44,264 nucleotides of DNA from a bacterium D16-50 (GTDB taxonomy: Bacteria; Bacillota; Clostridia; Lachnospirales; Lachnospiraceae). A model generated the notes under the pieces. It ran no database searches. It was given only the letters and a program-made list of their open reading frames with translations, and was not told where the DNA came from. Numbering within the stretch: the stretch's first letter is position 1; every line of letters begins with the position of its first letter. The stretch spans positions 1 to 44,264 of the forward strand of contig RAZA01000032.1 of NCBI GenBank assembly GCA_003612485.1. Reading direction: 5' to 3'. Both the position numbers and the translations under genes were made by a program. Below are positions 25,401 to 32,216 of this stretch, in pieces.

Positions 25401-25798
25401 TCAAGGACGCCGATACGCTCCTCAAGGCTCACATCCTGCGCTTCATAAATTTTGTACTGCAGAATGTAGCGCCCCGGATCTCTGGGCGCTGCCTGCACGA
25501 ATTCTTTATAAAAATTTACCGCCTGCACGAAATCCTCGGTCTTGATGCACAGCTCGCAGAGAGAATAGCAGATCGTTCTTCCCCCCGGCCTTCTTTCATA
25601 AGCCAGCAGCAACATGTTCTTCGCATCATCATACCGTCTGTTGATCTTATACAAATCACTGACGGTACAGAGCATCATAACGCTCTTCACCCGCCGCCAG
25701 TCGATGGCATCCGCTATCTCAGCCGCCTGTGCGAAGTCGCGCTCCGCTATCAGCCGGTTTATTTCATCCGCCCTTACCTTATATTCATATTTATCCAA
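22421..25798 (-). CDS. TPR protein with acidic repeats and a degenerate C-terminal AAA domain
   Basis: About 1125 residues. Residues 1-220 form TPR-like helical pairs ('LIAERDFAQAAEIADAIDW', 'RYDDAKNMLLLAYERRPGG'). Residues 220-880 are highly charged and low in complexity, with a 13-residue RNAGERPGESAPD repeat and a long Asp/Ser/Glu repeat. Residues 890-1125 follow the AAA (CbbX/SpoVK-like) order, but the P-loop place reads TGEEGMDTLTLAK (920-932) without GKT, and the Walker B place reads GALIIYKAS without acidic residues, so it is probably not an ATPase. The TTG at 25798 is chosen: GGGAG lies 9 bases before, and the promoter start at about 25836 excludes the longer frame. Function unknown; a scaffold is my guess. 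Confidence 0.7.
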   Translation of the reverse strand: MDKYEYKVRADEINRLIAERDFAQAAEIADAIDWRRVKSVMMLCTVSDLYKINRRYDDAKNMLLLAYERRPGGRTICYSLCELCIKTEDFVQAVNFYKEFVQAAPRDPGRYILQYKIYEAQDVSLEERIGVLEELKKRDYREKWAYELAYLYHRVGLATRCVEECDELILWFGEGKYVVKAMELKMLHQPLTPIQQEAYDHRFDSYDQEQAVEEEVPQPEEQQQEAYDQGEQAGEYGVMPEEEGSYGMQEDWNGGYGQDAAAEGHELEGEDELDIQVKTMDVGKFNTINLQEELAAGLQEVLGADEVTRSIMAPMLESGGEEIETAEADFRQQEVSYQEAPEEEEEVEVFFGETGEIRDVPEDMVQEMSMKGCVQEENEGERSEPAMAERPERSVPGRNAGERSGKSVPDRNAEERPGESAPGRNAGERPGESAPDRNAGERPGESAPDRNVGDETGELVMEQMRREAARETGDQAAAQPPRELAGVLSQEANGQIRLVMPENAAVEKQITGQMKIEDILAEWERMKKENQERCAEGVRQHVLQQTGPMFTEFDAAVRDGLLEQLETSGEDETAEGREPEDGDMDYAVAELSEESGELDGGEEIEIEELAFSAEDSGELDEYPEEESEEGGDTGYSDEYEDIDEYEGFDEYFEEGSEEEVSEDGSGEAEGVDEYPEEEFRKEGDSAESEERADSAYSDEFEEDDSPERDLEPEEYSREAEESKEYSEESYSDESDDFSEDSDESEDLPDESDDSEDFFEDSDESEDLPDESDDSEDFLEDTDDSEDFTEDTDDSEDLEEFFEEDLEQEEFEDDSEDSQEPAQDHSRIEQENEPEGRDEREKETRKPEGRPGRAKGGDIARKKDAAERQPIERDKAKVRALTREEKELYAPFIQSRRSREQLVKAIDNISMAAYTGNVVITGEEGMDTLTLAKNIIREVKMADSNFAGKVAKIAGQDLNDRNVKKTLEEMNSGALIIYKASGMNPDTAKELYRSLQQERLGIIVVLEDTKKAIQKLFSVNQELSGAFTARVDMEALSNDMLVLFGKRYAREMEYSIDELGVLALHTRIEELQTIDHVVTVVDVKRIVDEAIRHASRKTLGHFFDILLAKRYDDEDMVVLTEKDFVA
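23461..23580 (-). repeat. 60-bp near-perfect tandem duplication in the acidic region
   Basis: Two 60-bp units (23461-23520 and 23521-23580) differ at only a few positions near their starts; the last 51 bases are identical. They encode DSED/DESDDSED-type acidic repeats. Less perfect copies continue on both sides (about 23400-23640). Confidence 0.92.
24445..24639 (-). repeat. 39-bp tandem repeat, five copies
   Basis: Units begin at 24445, 24484, 24523, 24562 and 24601, exactly 39 bp apart. They encode a 13-residue RNAGERPGESAPD-type motif, so copy changes keep the frame. The array lies in the disordered middle of the TPR protein. Confidence 0.93.
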
Positions 25799-25842
25799 AG
25801 TATCCCGCTCCCGTCTTTGGCATAATATCTGCTTCAAATTTT

Positions 25843-25872
25843 AGTTTACCACAGTACTCGTACTTATGTCAA
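25843..25872 (-). promoter_or_regulatory. Sigma-A promoter for the TPR-glgB operon
   Basis: Minus strand: TTGACA (25867-25872), 18 bp, TAAACT (25843-25848). A small inverted repeat AGTAC-GA-GTACT lies inside the spacer (25853-25864) and could be an operator. The start near 25836 lies about 38 bases before the chosen TTG. Confidence 0.65.
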
Positions 25873-25993
25873 AAATAAAAAGCACAATTTATAAAAAATG
25901 TCCGTGGCCTATGCCGATTTTTTCCACGAGCTTCACAGAATACCAAAACTCTAATGCACTCTCCAGCCTTAGAATGGCGTTCTGCTTGTCTTC

Positions 25994-26190
25994 TTAAGAA
26001 AAGTCATAATAAAGCGCACCTCCCGCTTTCAGCCCTACCAGTTCCTCCGATACGCCTACTTTGCAGGTATAGTGCGCCCCATCAATCTGAAGTCGGCGGC
26101 ATACACCTTGTCACCCTTCAAGACGGATCCTCCGACAAAGCCCGAATGATCCATGGGCATATGCAGCCCCAAAACCATATCCCCAAAACG
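25994..26190 (-). pseudogene. Possible decayed coding remnant in the rsmA downstream spacer
   Basis: The 416-base gap 25799-26214 holds a promoter at its left end and, on the minus strand, two protein-like pieces in different frames. The first (from about 26190) reads FGDMVLGLHMPMDHSGF and on to KGDKVYAADFRL, then stops. One frame over, DGAHYTCKVGVSEELVGL continues to KAGGALYYDFS and a stop at 25994-25996. Joined by one frameshift near 26085 they would read as one 60-residue protein end. I do not recognise the family. It could also be chance. Confidence 0.3.
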
Positions 26191-26214
26191 CTATTGAAAA
26201 GCCAACGTTTCTGA

Positions 26215-27087
26215 TCATCTTTGATCTCCCTTTTCCTGATATCTTTCCAATTTTGCGAACTGCTCCAGCGTCAGGGCCTCTCCCCGGATGGTCTGAGGCA
26301 GTCCCAGCCGGTCCAGCGCCGCCATGATCCCTTCCTTGGACATCCCTGATTCCGGCGCATTGCCCACCGCGTTGCACAGCGTCTTTCTGCGCTGATTAAA
26401 GGCGGCCCTGATCAGTGCAAACAGCCTGCTCTCATCCTCCACCTCCACGGGAGGCGCCGAATGTCTGGTCAGACGAACCACGGCGCTGCCTACCTTGGGT
26501 CTTGGCAGAAAGCAGTTAGGCGGCACATTGGCCACGATCTCCGGCTTTGCATAATACTGCACTGCCAGCGAAAGCGCGCCGTAGTCCTTTGTGCCGGGAC
26601 CTGCCTGCATACGGTCCGCCACCTCCCTCTGCACCATGACTGTTATGCTGTCAAGCGGAACATGGCTTTCAAAAAGCCCCATGATAATAGGCGTGGTTAT
26701 GTAATAGGGAAGATTCGCCACCACCTTTATAGGCCTGCCGCCGTTGCGCTCTTCAGCGATCCGATTAATATCAACCTTCAAGATATCCTCATTGATCACC
26801 GTCACATTGCCATAACCGGCCAGCGTCTCCTCCAATATGGGAATCAGATTCCTATCGATCTCCACCGCCACCACTTCACCTGCCTGCTCCGCCAGATACT
26901 GCGTCAGGGTGCCGATGCCGGGACCGATCTCCAGCACACAGTCCTGAGGGCCGATCTCGGCGGCGCGCAGAATCCTGTCCAGAACGGAATTGTCTATAAG
27001 AAAATTCTGCCCGTATTTTTTCTGAGTATGAAACTGATGTCTCTGCAGCACCGCAATGGTGTTCTGCGGGATTCCCAGATTCGCCAT
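26215..27087 (-). CDS. rsmA: 16S rRNA (adenine1518/1519-N6) dimethyltransferase
   Basis: 290 residues, the normal size for RsmA/KsgA, which dimethylates two adjacent adenines near the 3' end of 16S rRNA during small-subunit assembly. The SAM-binding motif is VLEIGPGIGTLTQYL (about 46-60), preceded by the family marker KKYGQNFLID; the catalytic motif NLPYYITTPI follows near residue 124. The ATG at 27087 has AGGAG 10 bases before it. It follows a HAD gene across a 201-base spacer filled with tandem repeats. Confidence 0.95.
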   Translation of the reverse strand: MANLGIPQNTIAVLQRHQFHTQKKYGQNFLIDNSVLDRILRAAEIGPQDCVLEIGPGIGTLTQYLAEQAGEVVAVEIDRNLIPILEETLAGYGNVTVINEDILKVDINRIAEERNGGRPIKVVANLPYYITTPIIMGLFESHVPLDSITVMVQREVADRMQAGPGTKDYGALSLAVQYYAKPEIVANVPPNCFLPRPKVGSAVVRLTRHSAPPVEVEDESRLFALIRAAFNQRRKTLCNAVGNAPESGMSKEGIMAALDRLGLPQTIRGEALTLEQFAKLERYQEKGDQR

Positions 27088-27134
27088 ACTTCGTCTTCTC
27101 CTATCACAGATCTTTTTTTGGCCTTTTCAGATCC

Positions 27135-27278
27135 TTTTGCCTTCTGAGATCTCTTTTGCCTTTTCAGACTTTTTGCCTTCTGAGATCTCTTTTACCTTCT
27201 CAGGCTTTTTGCCTTCTGAGATCTCTTTTGCCTTTTCAGACTTTTGCCTTCTGAGATCTCTTTTGCCTTTTCAGATCT
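27135..27278. repeat. Intergenic 36-bp tandem repeat, four copies
   Basis: Between the HAD and rsmA genes, units begin at 27135, 27171, 27207 and 27242 (period 36, 36, 35). Each holds TTTTGCCTTCTGAGATCTC plus a TTTTGCCTTTTCAGAC-like half. On the minus strand they would encode a Lys/Glu/Ser dodecapeptide (KEISEGKKSEKA-like), but stops break the frames. Partial copies reach to about 27107. Confidence 0.9.
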
Positions 27279-27288
27279 TTTAGGCTTT

Positions 27289-27963
27289 TTATTCCTTCCG
27301 TGCCTTCAGATAATCCAGCACCTCCGGCAGATCTTTCAGAATCACTCTGCTCAGACGCTTCATCTCCTCATCCGGAGGAATCATGTCCGGAACCATCACC
27401 GTATGCATCCCTGCGGCATGGGCAGAGCGGACGCCGTTTGGCGAATCCTCAATGGCATAGGCCTCCTGAGGCTTCACCCCCAGCCGGCTGCATGCCAGCA
27501 GATAGATGTCCGGCCGGGGCTTGGAATGCTCCACCATATCTCCTGTGATCACCACCGAAAAGCAGTCCCGAATGCCCGCCTGATCAAGATGGCCGAACAC
27601 GGAGGAGCTTCTCGTGGAGGATGCCAGCCCCACCGCAAAGCCGGAAGTCTTCAGCCACCCCAGAATCTCCTCCAGCCCCGGCTTTATGGGCAGACCGTAC
27701 TCCTCCAGATACTCCCTCTGCCATGCCGCCGCCTGCTCTCTAAACCCCGGATAGTCAAAATCATCCCCGTAGGCCTTCATCACAATGCTCCTGCTGTCGT
27801 TGGAATTCAGACCGATACATTGTGGGAAGATCTCCTCCATCCCCTGCAGACCGTTTCGTTTGGCCACCGCCATCCAGCTCTTCATGCAGAGCACTTCCGT
27901 GTCAAACAAAACGCCGTCCATGTCGAACACCACGGCCTTCATGCGCCCTTCTTGTCTGTCCAT
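27289..27963 (-). CDS. HAD superfamily phosphatase / phosphoglucomutase-like
   Basis: 224 residues. The HAD motif I is VFDMDGVLFD with nucleophile Asp14 and acid Asp16; motif II lies in GLASSTRS, the lysine motif III in HSKPRPDIYLLA, and motif IV in AIEDSPNGVRSA. The helical cap after motif I is of the beta-phosphoglucomutase/GPH type. The substrate cannot be named; sugar phosphates or small phosphomonoesters are typical. AGGAGG stands 8 bases before the ATG at 27963. The gene lies between the DHHW and rsmA genes. Confidence 0.9.
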   Translation of the reverse strand: MDRQEGRMKAVVFDMDGVLFDTEVLCMKSWMAVAKRNGLQGMEEIFPQCIGLNSNDSRSIVMKAYGDDFDYPGFREQAAAWQREYLEEYGLPIKPGLEEILGWLKTSGFAVGLASSTRSSSVFGHLDQAGIRDCFSVVITGDMVEHSKPRPDIYLLACSRLGVKPQEAYAIEDSPNGVRSAHAAGMHTVMVPDMIPPDEEMKRLSRVILKDLPEVLDYLKARKE

Positions 27964-28006
27964 GTCCTCTTCCTCCTGCACTCCCCATCATCGGGCGGTC
28001 CCACGG

Positions 28007-28165
28007 CCTGCGCCAGTACCGCCGGGCCTTCCGCCGTCCCTCGTCCTGCGCCAGTGCCGCCGGGCCTTTCCGCCGTCCCTTACCCTATGCCAGCGCCTCC
28101 AGATCTTTCCGCCAAGCCTTTCGATCCCTGCGTCAATACCGTCAGGCCTTTCGGTCTCCCCTGCG
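28007..28165. repeat. Degenerate intergenic tandem repeat of about 38-43 bp
   Basis: Units start at about 28007, 28045, 28084 and 28127, each with a CCTGCGCCAGTACCGCCGGG-like head and a CCTTTCCGCCGTCCC-like tail. The first two are nearly identical; the last two have drifted. It fills most of the 267-base spacer between the DHHW and HAD genes; I see no gene in that spacer. Confidence 0.8.
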
Positions 28166-28178
28166 GGCGCAAAATCCT

Positions 28179-28247
28179 TCCGGATCCTGTCCTTTTACTC
28201 CAGAACTTGACCCATCCGGCTCCTGCCCATTTACTCCAGATACTTGA
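28179..28247. repeat. Duplicated 3' end of the DHHW gene
   Basis: Two copies of about 32 bp (28179-28210 and 28215-28247), with shared CCGG-TCCTG-CC---TTTACTCCAGA-ACTTGA pattern. The second contains the last codons and stop of the DHHW gene; the first is a drifted copy just beyond the stop. Confidence 0.75.
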
Positions 28248-29475
28248 ACTCCTCCAGAAAATGAATGCAATTGTACAGCACCAGCACATCCATCCCCGCC
28301 TCAGTCTCCCGTTCTTCCATGAATGAAAACAGCCTGCCGTTGAAATACCGCAGATCCATAACGTAGATCCGCTCGTAATGGGGAATCAGCAGAGGCACAA
28401 AGCAGTTTGCATAAGAGTCCTTGATCACGAAAAGAGTTTTTCCGTTATGATAGTCCGTCTCGATCTCCACCAGCGCATGATTATCGTCAAGGAAGAAACC
28501 GTACTTGTTTTTCGTATCCAGATAGGATTCCTCATAACAGCTGTCCGCTGACTTTCGCATATCGTAGGTCACTTTCAGAGGTCTGTCAAGGGTCTCCGGG
28601 AAATATTGGAGAACGTCGGCCTTCACATCCACGTTCACCTTAGAATGCAATGTTCCCAGAAAGCCCTCCGCCGCCGTAGCCAGTCCGTCCCTGCCGTAGC
28701 GCCCGGTCGCCTCATTCACTGCTTCTCCCTGTGCCGATTCTTTTCCGGCTTGTTTGCCGTCTTCCTTCTGGCCCTTCTGCTGCCCTGCTCCCCCTTGAGC
28801 GTTCTTTCCTCCAAGGGCAGCTCCCGCACCGACGGTTTCCTGCGCTTTTGCCCAGCCAAGATACCCGTAATAGGCCCCCAGACTGGTCCAATGATGGTCC
28901 GTGCGGTAGTAAATCTCCTCCTTTGCATGTTCCTTCAGGATAGAGCATACATCCACCCAGTTTCGGTCTCCGATTTGCTCCCTCATCCTATTCAGCAGCG
29001 CCGTCTGGTCATAATAGGGTGCATGGGAGGGCATCTTGTCTACGAGAATATTGTCGGCTGTGGGCACCAGCATCACCTGAGCGTCCCACCGTTCCACCAG
29101 CCTCTTTAACAGAGCGGTCTTCTCTTCCTCCAGCTCCTTGGGGTAATCCTCCGGCAGGTGCTGCTCGATGAGATAACCATCCTTTCCTAGATAGACACCG
29201 TTGATCTCCTTCCTGCCCAGAGCAATATCCGTATAGGTCTTGATGGCGATCCATTTGTCCCTGCTGACAAACTGATCTGTAACATACGTCTCATAATCCT
29301 TCATATATTTTCCCTGAAACATGGCTTCCAAGGAAAATTTGGGCTTGACAGCCAAGATCCTATTCTCCGTCTCAGAAAATAGTCTGTCGTCTTTAATTAA
29401 ATCCGCAACGGTAAAGACCAGCAAAATGGATGCCAGCACTGCTATGGTAAAAATGGCGCTTCTTTTCTCATTCAT
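28231..29475 (-). CDS. DHHW family protein, AlgX/AlgJ-like partner of MBOAT
   Basis: 414 residues: one N-terminal membrane helix (about 7-26), then an extracytoplasmic SGNH-like domain. TENR at about residues 36-39 and YYRTDHHWTSLGAYYG with DHHW at 193-196 define the family. A Gly/Lys/Gln-rich insert follows (about 215-260). Proteins of this kind stand beside MBOAT acyltransferases and are thought to take part in O-acylation of cell-surface polymers. The ATG at 29475 follows GGAGA by 8 bases; the longer open frame up to 29586 lacks a site. It is 127 bases after the MBOAT gene. Confidence 0.87.
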   Translation of the reverse strand: MNEKRSAIFTIAVLASILLVFTVADLIKDDRLFSETENRILAVKPKFSLEAMFQGKYMKDYETYVTDQFVSRDKWIAIKTYTDIALGRKEINGVYLGKDGYLIEQHLPEDYPKELEEEKTALLKRLVERWDAQVMLVPTADNILVDKMPSHAPYYDQTALLNRMREQIGDRNWVDVCSILKEHAKEEIYYRTDHHWTSLGAYYGYLGWAKAQETVGAGAALGGKNAQGGAGQQKGQKEDGKQAGKESAQGEAVNEATGRYGRDGLATAAEGFLGTLHSKVNVDVKADVLQYFPETLDRPLKVTYDMRKSADSCYEESYLDTKNKYGFFLDDNHALVEIETDYHNGKTLFVIKDSYANCFVPLLIPHYERIYVMDLRYFNGRLFSFMEERETEAGMDVLVLYNCIHFLEEFKYLE

Positions 29476-29602
29476 GTCGGATTTCTCCCAATCAAGAGTT
29501 TCGCCTCTGCGCCAGGGCCCTCCCCTCAGGGAAGCCCAACCGCTTTCAGGCCGTCTATATAGTTCCCCGTTCCTCCACAGTTGCATGAAGGAAATGCCGT
29601 CG

Positions 29603-31015
29603 TCAGAAGCGGAAATACAAAAACGGATTATAAGATGCTTCCACGATTCCCGCGATGGACAATAACAAGAGCGCTGCAGGTATCATCTTCTCTCCGAAGC
29701 GCCTCAGCGCTATGCCCGCCCCCGTCCGGGAACTTCCCAGCCGTTCCGCCGCCATGCGGGGCAGCGGCGTGGCTGCCGCCAGTCCGATCAGCAGAAGAAT
29801 TACGTTCTGTCTGCCCAGATAAAGGAAGGTTTCGTCAAGCACCCCTCCGGCGCCCCCCGCCATGGCTTTGAAATACATGAGAATTGCCGAGGGGGTCTCC
29901 AGCGCGAAAAGCACCCAGCCTCCCAGCGCGATGCACAGCGTATAGAGAATCCCCACAATTCGCGGAAGCCATGCCAGAACCTTGCCAAGAAAAAGCTTTT
30001 CCAGCATCAGCGCCACAGCAAACCAAAGCCCCCAGAGCAGGAAATTCCACCCCGCCCCATGCCAGATCCCCGTGAGCACCCACACCACCAGAATATTAAA
30101 GAGCTGTCTGGGCAGACCCTTTCGGTTCCCTCCCAGCGGAATGTACACATACTCCCTGAACCAGCTTCCCAGCGAGATATGCCATCTTCTCCAGAATTCC
30201 GTGACAGAGGCGGAAATGTAGGGATAATTGAAATTCTCCGGAAAATGGAATCCCAGCATCTGCCCCATACCTATGGCCATATCGGAATAGCCCGAAAAGT
30301 CAAAATAGATCTGGAACGCGAAAGCCACAATCCCAAGCCACGCGGTGAGCATTCCCAGCTCTCCGAAATCCTTTGCCGAAACCAGAGTCCACAGCTCCCC
30401 CATATTGTTGGCCAACAGCACCTTCTTGGCCATACCTATGCAGAAGCGCTGCAGCCCTGCACTGATACCTATCACAGTGACGGTCCGGCGGTGCAGCCGA
30501 TCCTCCACGTCCCGGTATTTCACGATGGGTCCGGCGATCAGCTGAGGGAACATGGTCACGAACACCCCGAAATCCAGCAGGTTTCTCTGAACTTTCGCCT
30601 GTCCCCGATATACGTCAATAGTGTAGGACATGGTCTGGAAGGTATAGAAGGAGATTCCGATCGGCAGCGGCAGGTTCAAAAGCGGCAGCGACAAGCCCGT
30701 CAGGGAATTCAGCGTCTGAACCAGAAAATCCGCATATTTGAAAAAACACAGGATAAACAGATTGATGATCACCGAACTCAGCAGAATCCCCTTTGTCACG
30801 CCCCTGCCCCGAAACCGCTCCAGCAGCCGCCCATGAGTATAATCCACCACAGTGGAAAAAAGCATCAGCAGCACATACACCGGTTCGCCCCAGGCATAAA
30901 AAAACAAGCTCCCAAAAAAGAGGATGAGATTCTTCATCCTCTTTGGAACCAGATAATACAGCAGAAAGAAAAACGGAAAAAACCGGAAGAGGAAGATAAC
31001 GCTGCTGAAAACCAT
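29603..31015 (-). CDS. MBOAT family O-acyltransferase (AlgI/DltB-like)
   Basis: A 470-residue membrane protein with about ten helices. The conserved MBOAT features are present: SFYTFQTMSYTIDVYRG (122-138), FPQLIAGPIV (156-165), EFWRRWHISLGSWFREY (273-289) and the catalytic histidine His319 in TGIWHGAGWN. It would pass acyl (usually acetyl) groups across the membrane to a surface polysaccharide or teichoic acid. GGAGGG lies 7 bases before the ATG. The DUF4358 lipoprotein precedes it and the DHHW protein follows, a common three-gene order in Clostridia. Confidence 0.95.
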   Translation of the reverse strand: MVFSSVIFLFRFFPFFFLLYYLVPKRMKNLILFFGSLFFYAWGEPVYVLLMLFSTVVDYTHGRLLERFRGRGVTKGILLSSVIINLFILCFFKYADFLVQTLNSLTGLSLPLLNLPLPIGISFYTFQTMSYTIDVYRGQAKVQRNLLDFGVFVTMFPQLIAGPIVKYRDVEDRLHRRTVTVIGISAGLQRFCIGMAKKVLLANNMGELWTLVSAKDFGELGMLTAWLGIVAFAFQIYFDFSGYSDMAIGMGQMLGFHFPENFNYPYISASVTEFWRRWHISLGSWFREYVYIPLGGNRKGLPRQLFNILVVWVLTGIWHGAGWNFLLWGLWFAVALMLEKLFLGKVLAWLPRIVGILYTLCIALGGWVLFALETPSAILMYFKAMAGGAGGVLDETFLYLGRQNVILLLIGLAAATPLPRMAAERLGSSRTGAGIALRRFGEKMIPAALLLLSIAGIVEASYNPFLYFRF

Positions 31016-31133
31016 ACCAATGCCCTCCTAAAGCATGCTCTGCATAAGTTCTCGGGCAAAGAGCCTTTCGGCCCCAAGCTTATGCCGGAAGCCTATTCCC
31101 CAAAGCCCCTTGCCCGAAACCCATGCCTTGATT

Positions 31134-31156
31134 GCCGCCCCCCATGGGGGGACGGC
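31134..31156 (-). promoter_or_regulatory. Intercistronic GC hairpin between the lipoprotein and MBOAT genes
   Basis: CCCCCCATGGGGGG (31138-31151) is a perfect 14-bp palindrome, extended by GCCG/CGGC with one bulged base. No T run follows on either strand, so it is not a standard terminator. It begins 15 bases after the lipoprotein stop codon and may set mRNA stability or partial attenuation. Confidence 0.6.
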
Positions 31157-31170
31157 AGAAAGCTGTCAGA

Positions 31171-31845
31171 TTACTCCAGCTTCCCCTTGATAGCCTCCAG
31201 CGCCTTGGCATTCGCTTCCTGACTCTGCTTGATGGCCTCCTCCTCGCTGTCCGCCATGCCGGCCATGCCGCCCAGCTGTACGAAGATGACATAATCTCCT
31301 ACCTTCTCCACCTGAGACGACTGGATCTTGCCCAGATTGCTGGGATACTGCATGGTGTCGTTCACCAGTTTCTCCCGGTATGCAGTCATCAGATCGAACA
31401 CCGTATCCACCTGATCCGTCTTTGCCTTGACGATCACCAGAGTATCCACATTGGTGCTGATCATAGGAGATTCTGCCATGTAGTCGTCATACATGTCTGA
31501 CGTTATGCCGTAGAGCATGTTCAGCATCTCTCCGTCCATAGGCATGTCGGGCCAGTATTCATCCTGCCCTACGGCATCCACCACCGCTGCCCGCAGACCC
31601 GCCATCTCTTCGCTCCAGCCCTCGGCGTCCGCCTGCCCATCGTCAGCCACGCTGCTTTCCATGTTCTCCGATTCGGAGCTTCCCTGACTTTCGTCCGCCA
31701 CAGAGCTTTCTGTCTGCTCCGTGCTCTGAGAGCTGCTCTCGATCTGGCTGCTGTCCGAAGAACCGCCGTTCTCCGGATCTCCTCCGCAGGCCGTAAGCCC
31801 AAAGACCAATATGCCCGCGCACAAATAAAGTACCGTCTTTTTCAT
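31171..31845 (-). CDS. DUF4358 domain lipoprotein
   Basis: 224 residues. A type II signal peptide ends in FGLTACGG, with lipid-modified Cys20. Residues 24-75 are a Ser/Glu/Asp-rich tether; the C-terminal 145 residues ('ITSDMYDDYMAESPMISTNVD', 'VIVKAKTDQVDTVFDLM') fit DUF4358, of unknown function and commonly placed next to MBOAT/DHHW genes. It should be anchored to the outer face of the membrane and may assist surface polymer acylation. First gene of the unit, behind an extended -10 promoter. Confidence 0.87.
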   Translation of the reverse strand: MKKTVLYLCAGILVFGLTACGGDPENGGSSDSSQIESSSQSTEQTESSVADESQGSSESENMESSVADDGQADAEGWSEEMAGLRAAVVDAVGQDEYWPDMPMDGEMLNMLYGITSDMYDDYMAESPMISTNVDTLVIVKAKTDQVDTVFDLMTAYREKLVNDTMQYPSNLGKIQSSQVEKVGDYVIFVQLGGMAGMADSEEEAIKQSQEANAKALEAIKGKLE

Positions 31846-31928
31846 AATAATTCTCCTTTCCTCCGCCCCTGAACTCCTCCGGGGACAGCTGCATAAAAGT
31901 CTATCCCATTCTGGGGCTTCCTACACAT

Positions 31929-31937
31929 AGTATACCA
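31929..31937 (-). promoter_or_regulatory. Extended -10 promoter of the DUF4358-MBOAT unit
   Basis: Minus strand: TGG directly followed by TATACT (31929-31937), an extended -10 element. No good -35 box lies 16-18 bp upstream. The start near 31922 leaves about 77 nt before the ATG at 31845. Confidence 0.55.
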
Positions 31938-31958
31938 TAATTCACCAAAATGAAATGA

Positions 31959-32009
31959 AAAATTTCTTAATTTAAATGAAGAATTGCTATTTTTCATTTA
32001 AGAAATTTT
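31959..32009. repeat. Nested AT-rich inverted repeats in a divergent spacer
   Basis: A 12-bp perfect inverted repeat AAAATTTCTTAA/TTAAGAAATTTT (31959-31970, 31998-32009) encloses a second 9-bp one, TTAAATGAA/TTCATTTAA (31972-31980, 31993-32001). The right arms overlap, so the two hairpins exclude each other. It lies between the two divergent promoters (31846-32216 holds no gene) and could be an operator. Confidence 0.6.
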
Positions 32010-32086
32010 ATTTGAGATTCCCGGGTCCTTTGCGGCAGCGCTGTTTTGCAGCGGCATACCTGCATTTCAGGCTTGAATAACGGCTC

Positions 32087-32115
32087 TTGACTGGGGCAGG
32101 CTGTTCCTTTATAAT
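32087..32115 (+). promoter_or_regulatory. Sigma-A promoter of the three-hydrolase operon
   Basis: TTGACT (32087-32092), 17 bp, TATAAT (32110-32115). The start near 32122 rules out the longer reading frame that begins at 32115 and supports the ATG at 32217. Confidence 0.85.
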
Positions 32116-32216
32116 TGGCCAAAGCGGGCGCTGAAAATGAAAGCGGCATCGATGAAAGAACTTTTCGGCAGCGCTTTGAACGTAAAAAGCAAAAAAGATC
32201 GGGGGAACTCTATACA

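Noticed and set aside
27107..27283. CRISPR array or small RNA cluster
   Set aside because: The 36-bp units are directly joined and every part repeats, so there are no spacers; composition fits a decayed Lys/Glu-coding repeat.
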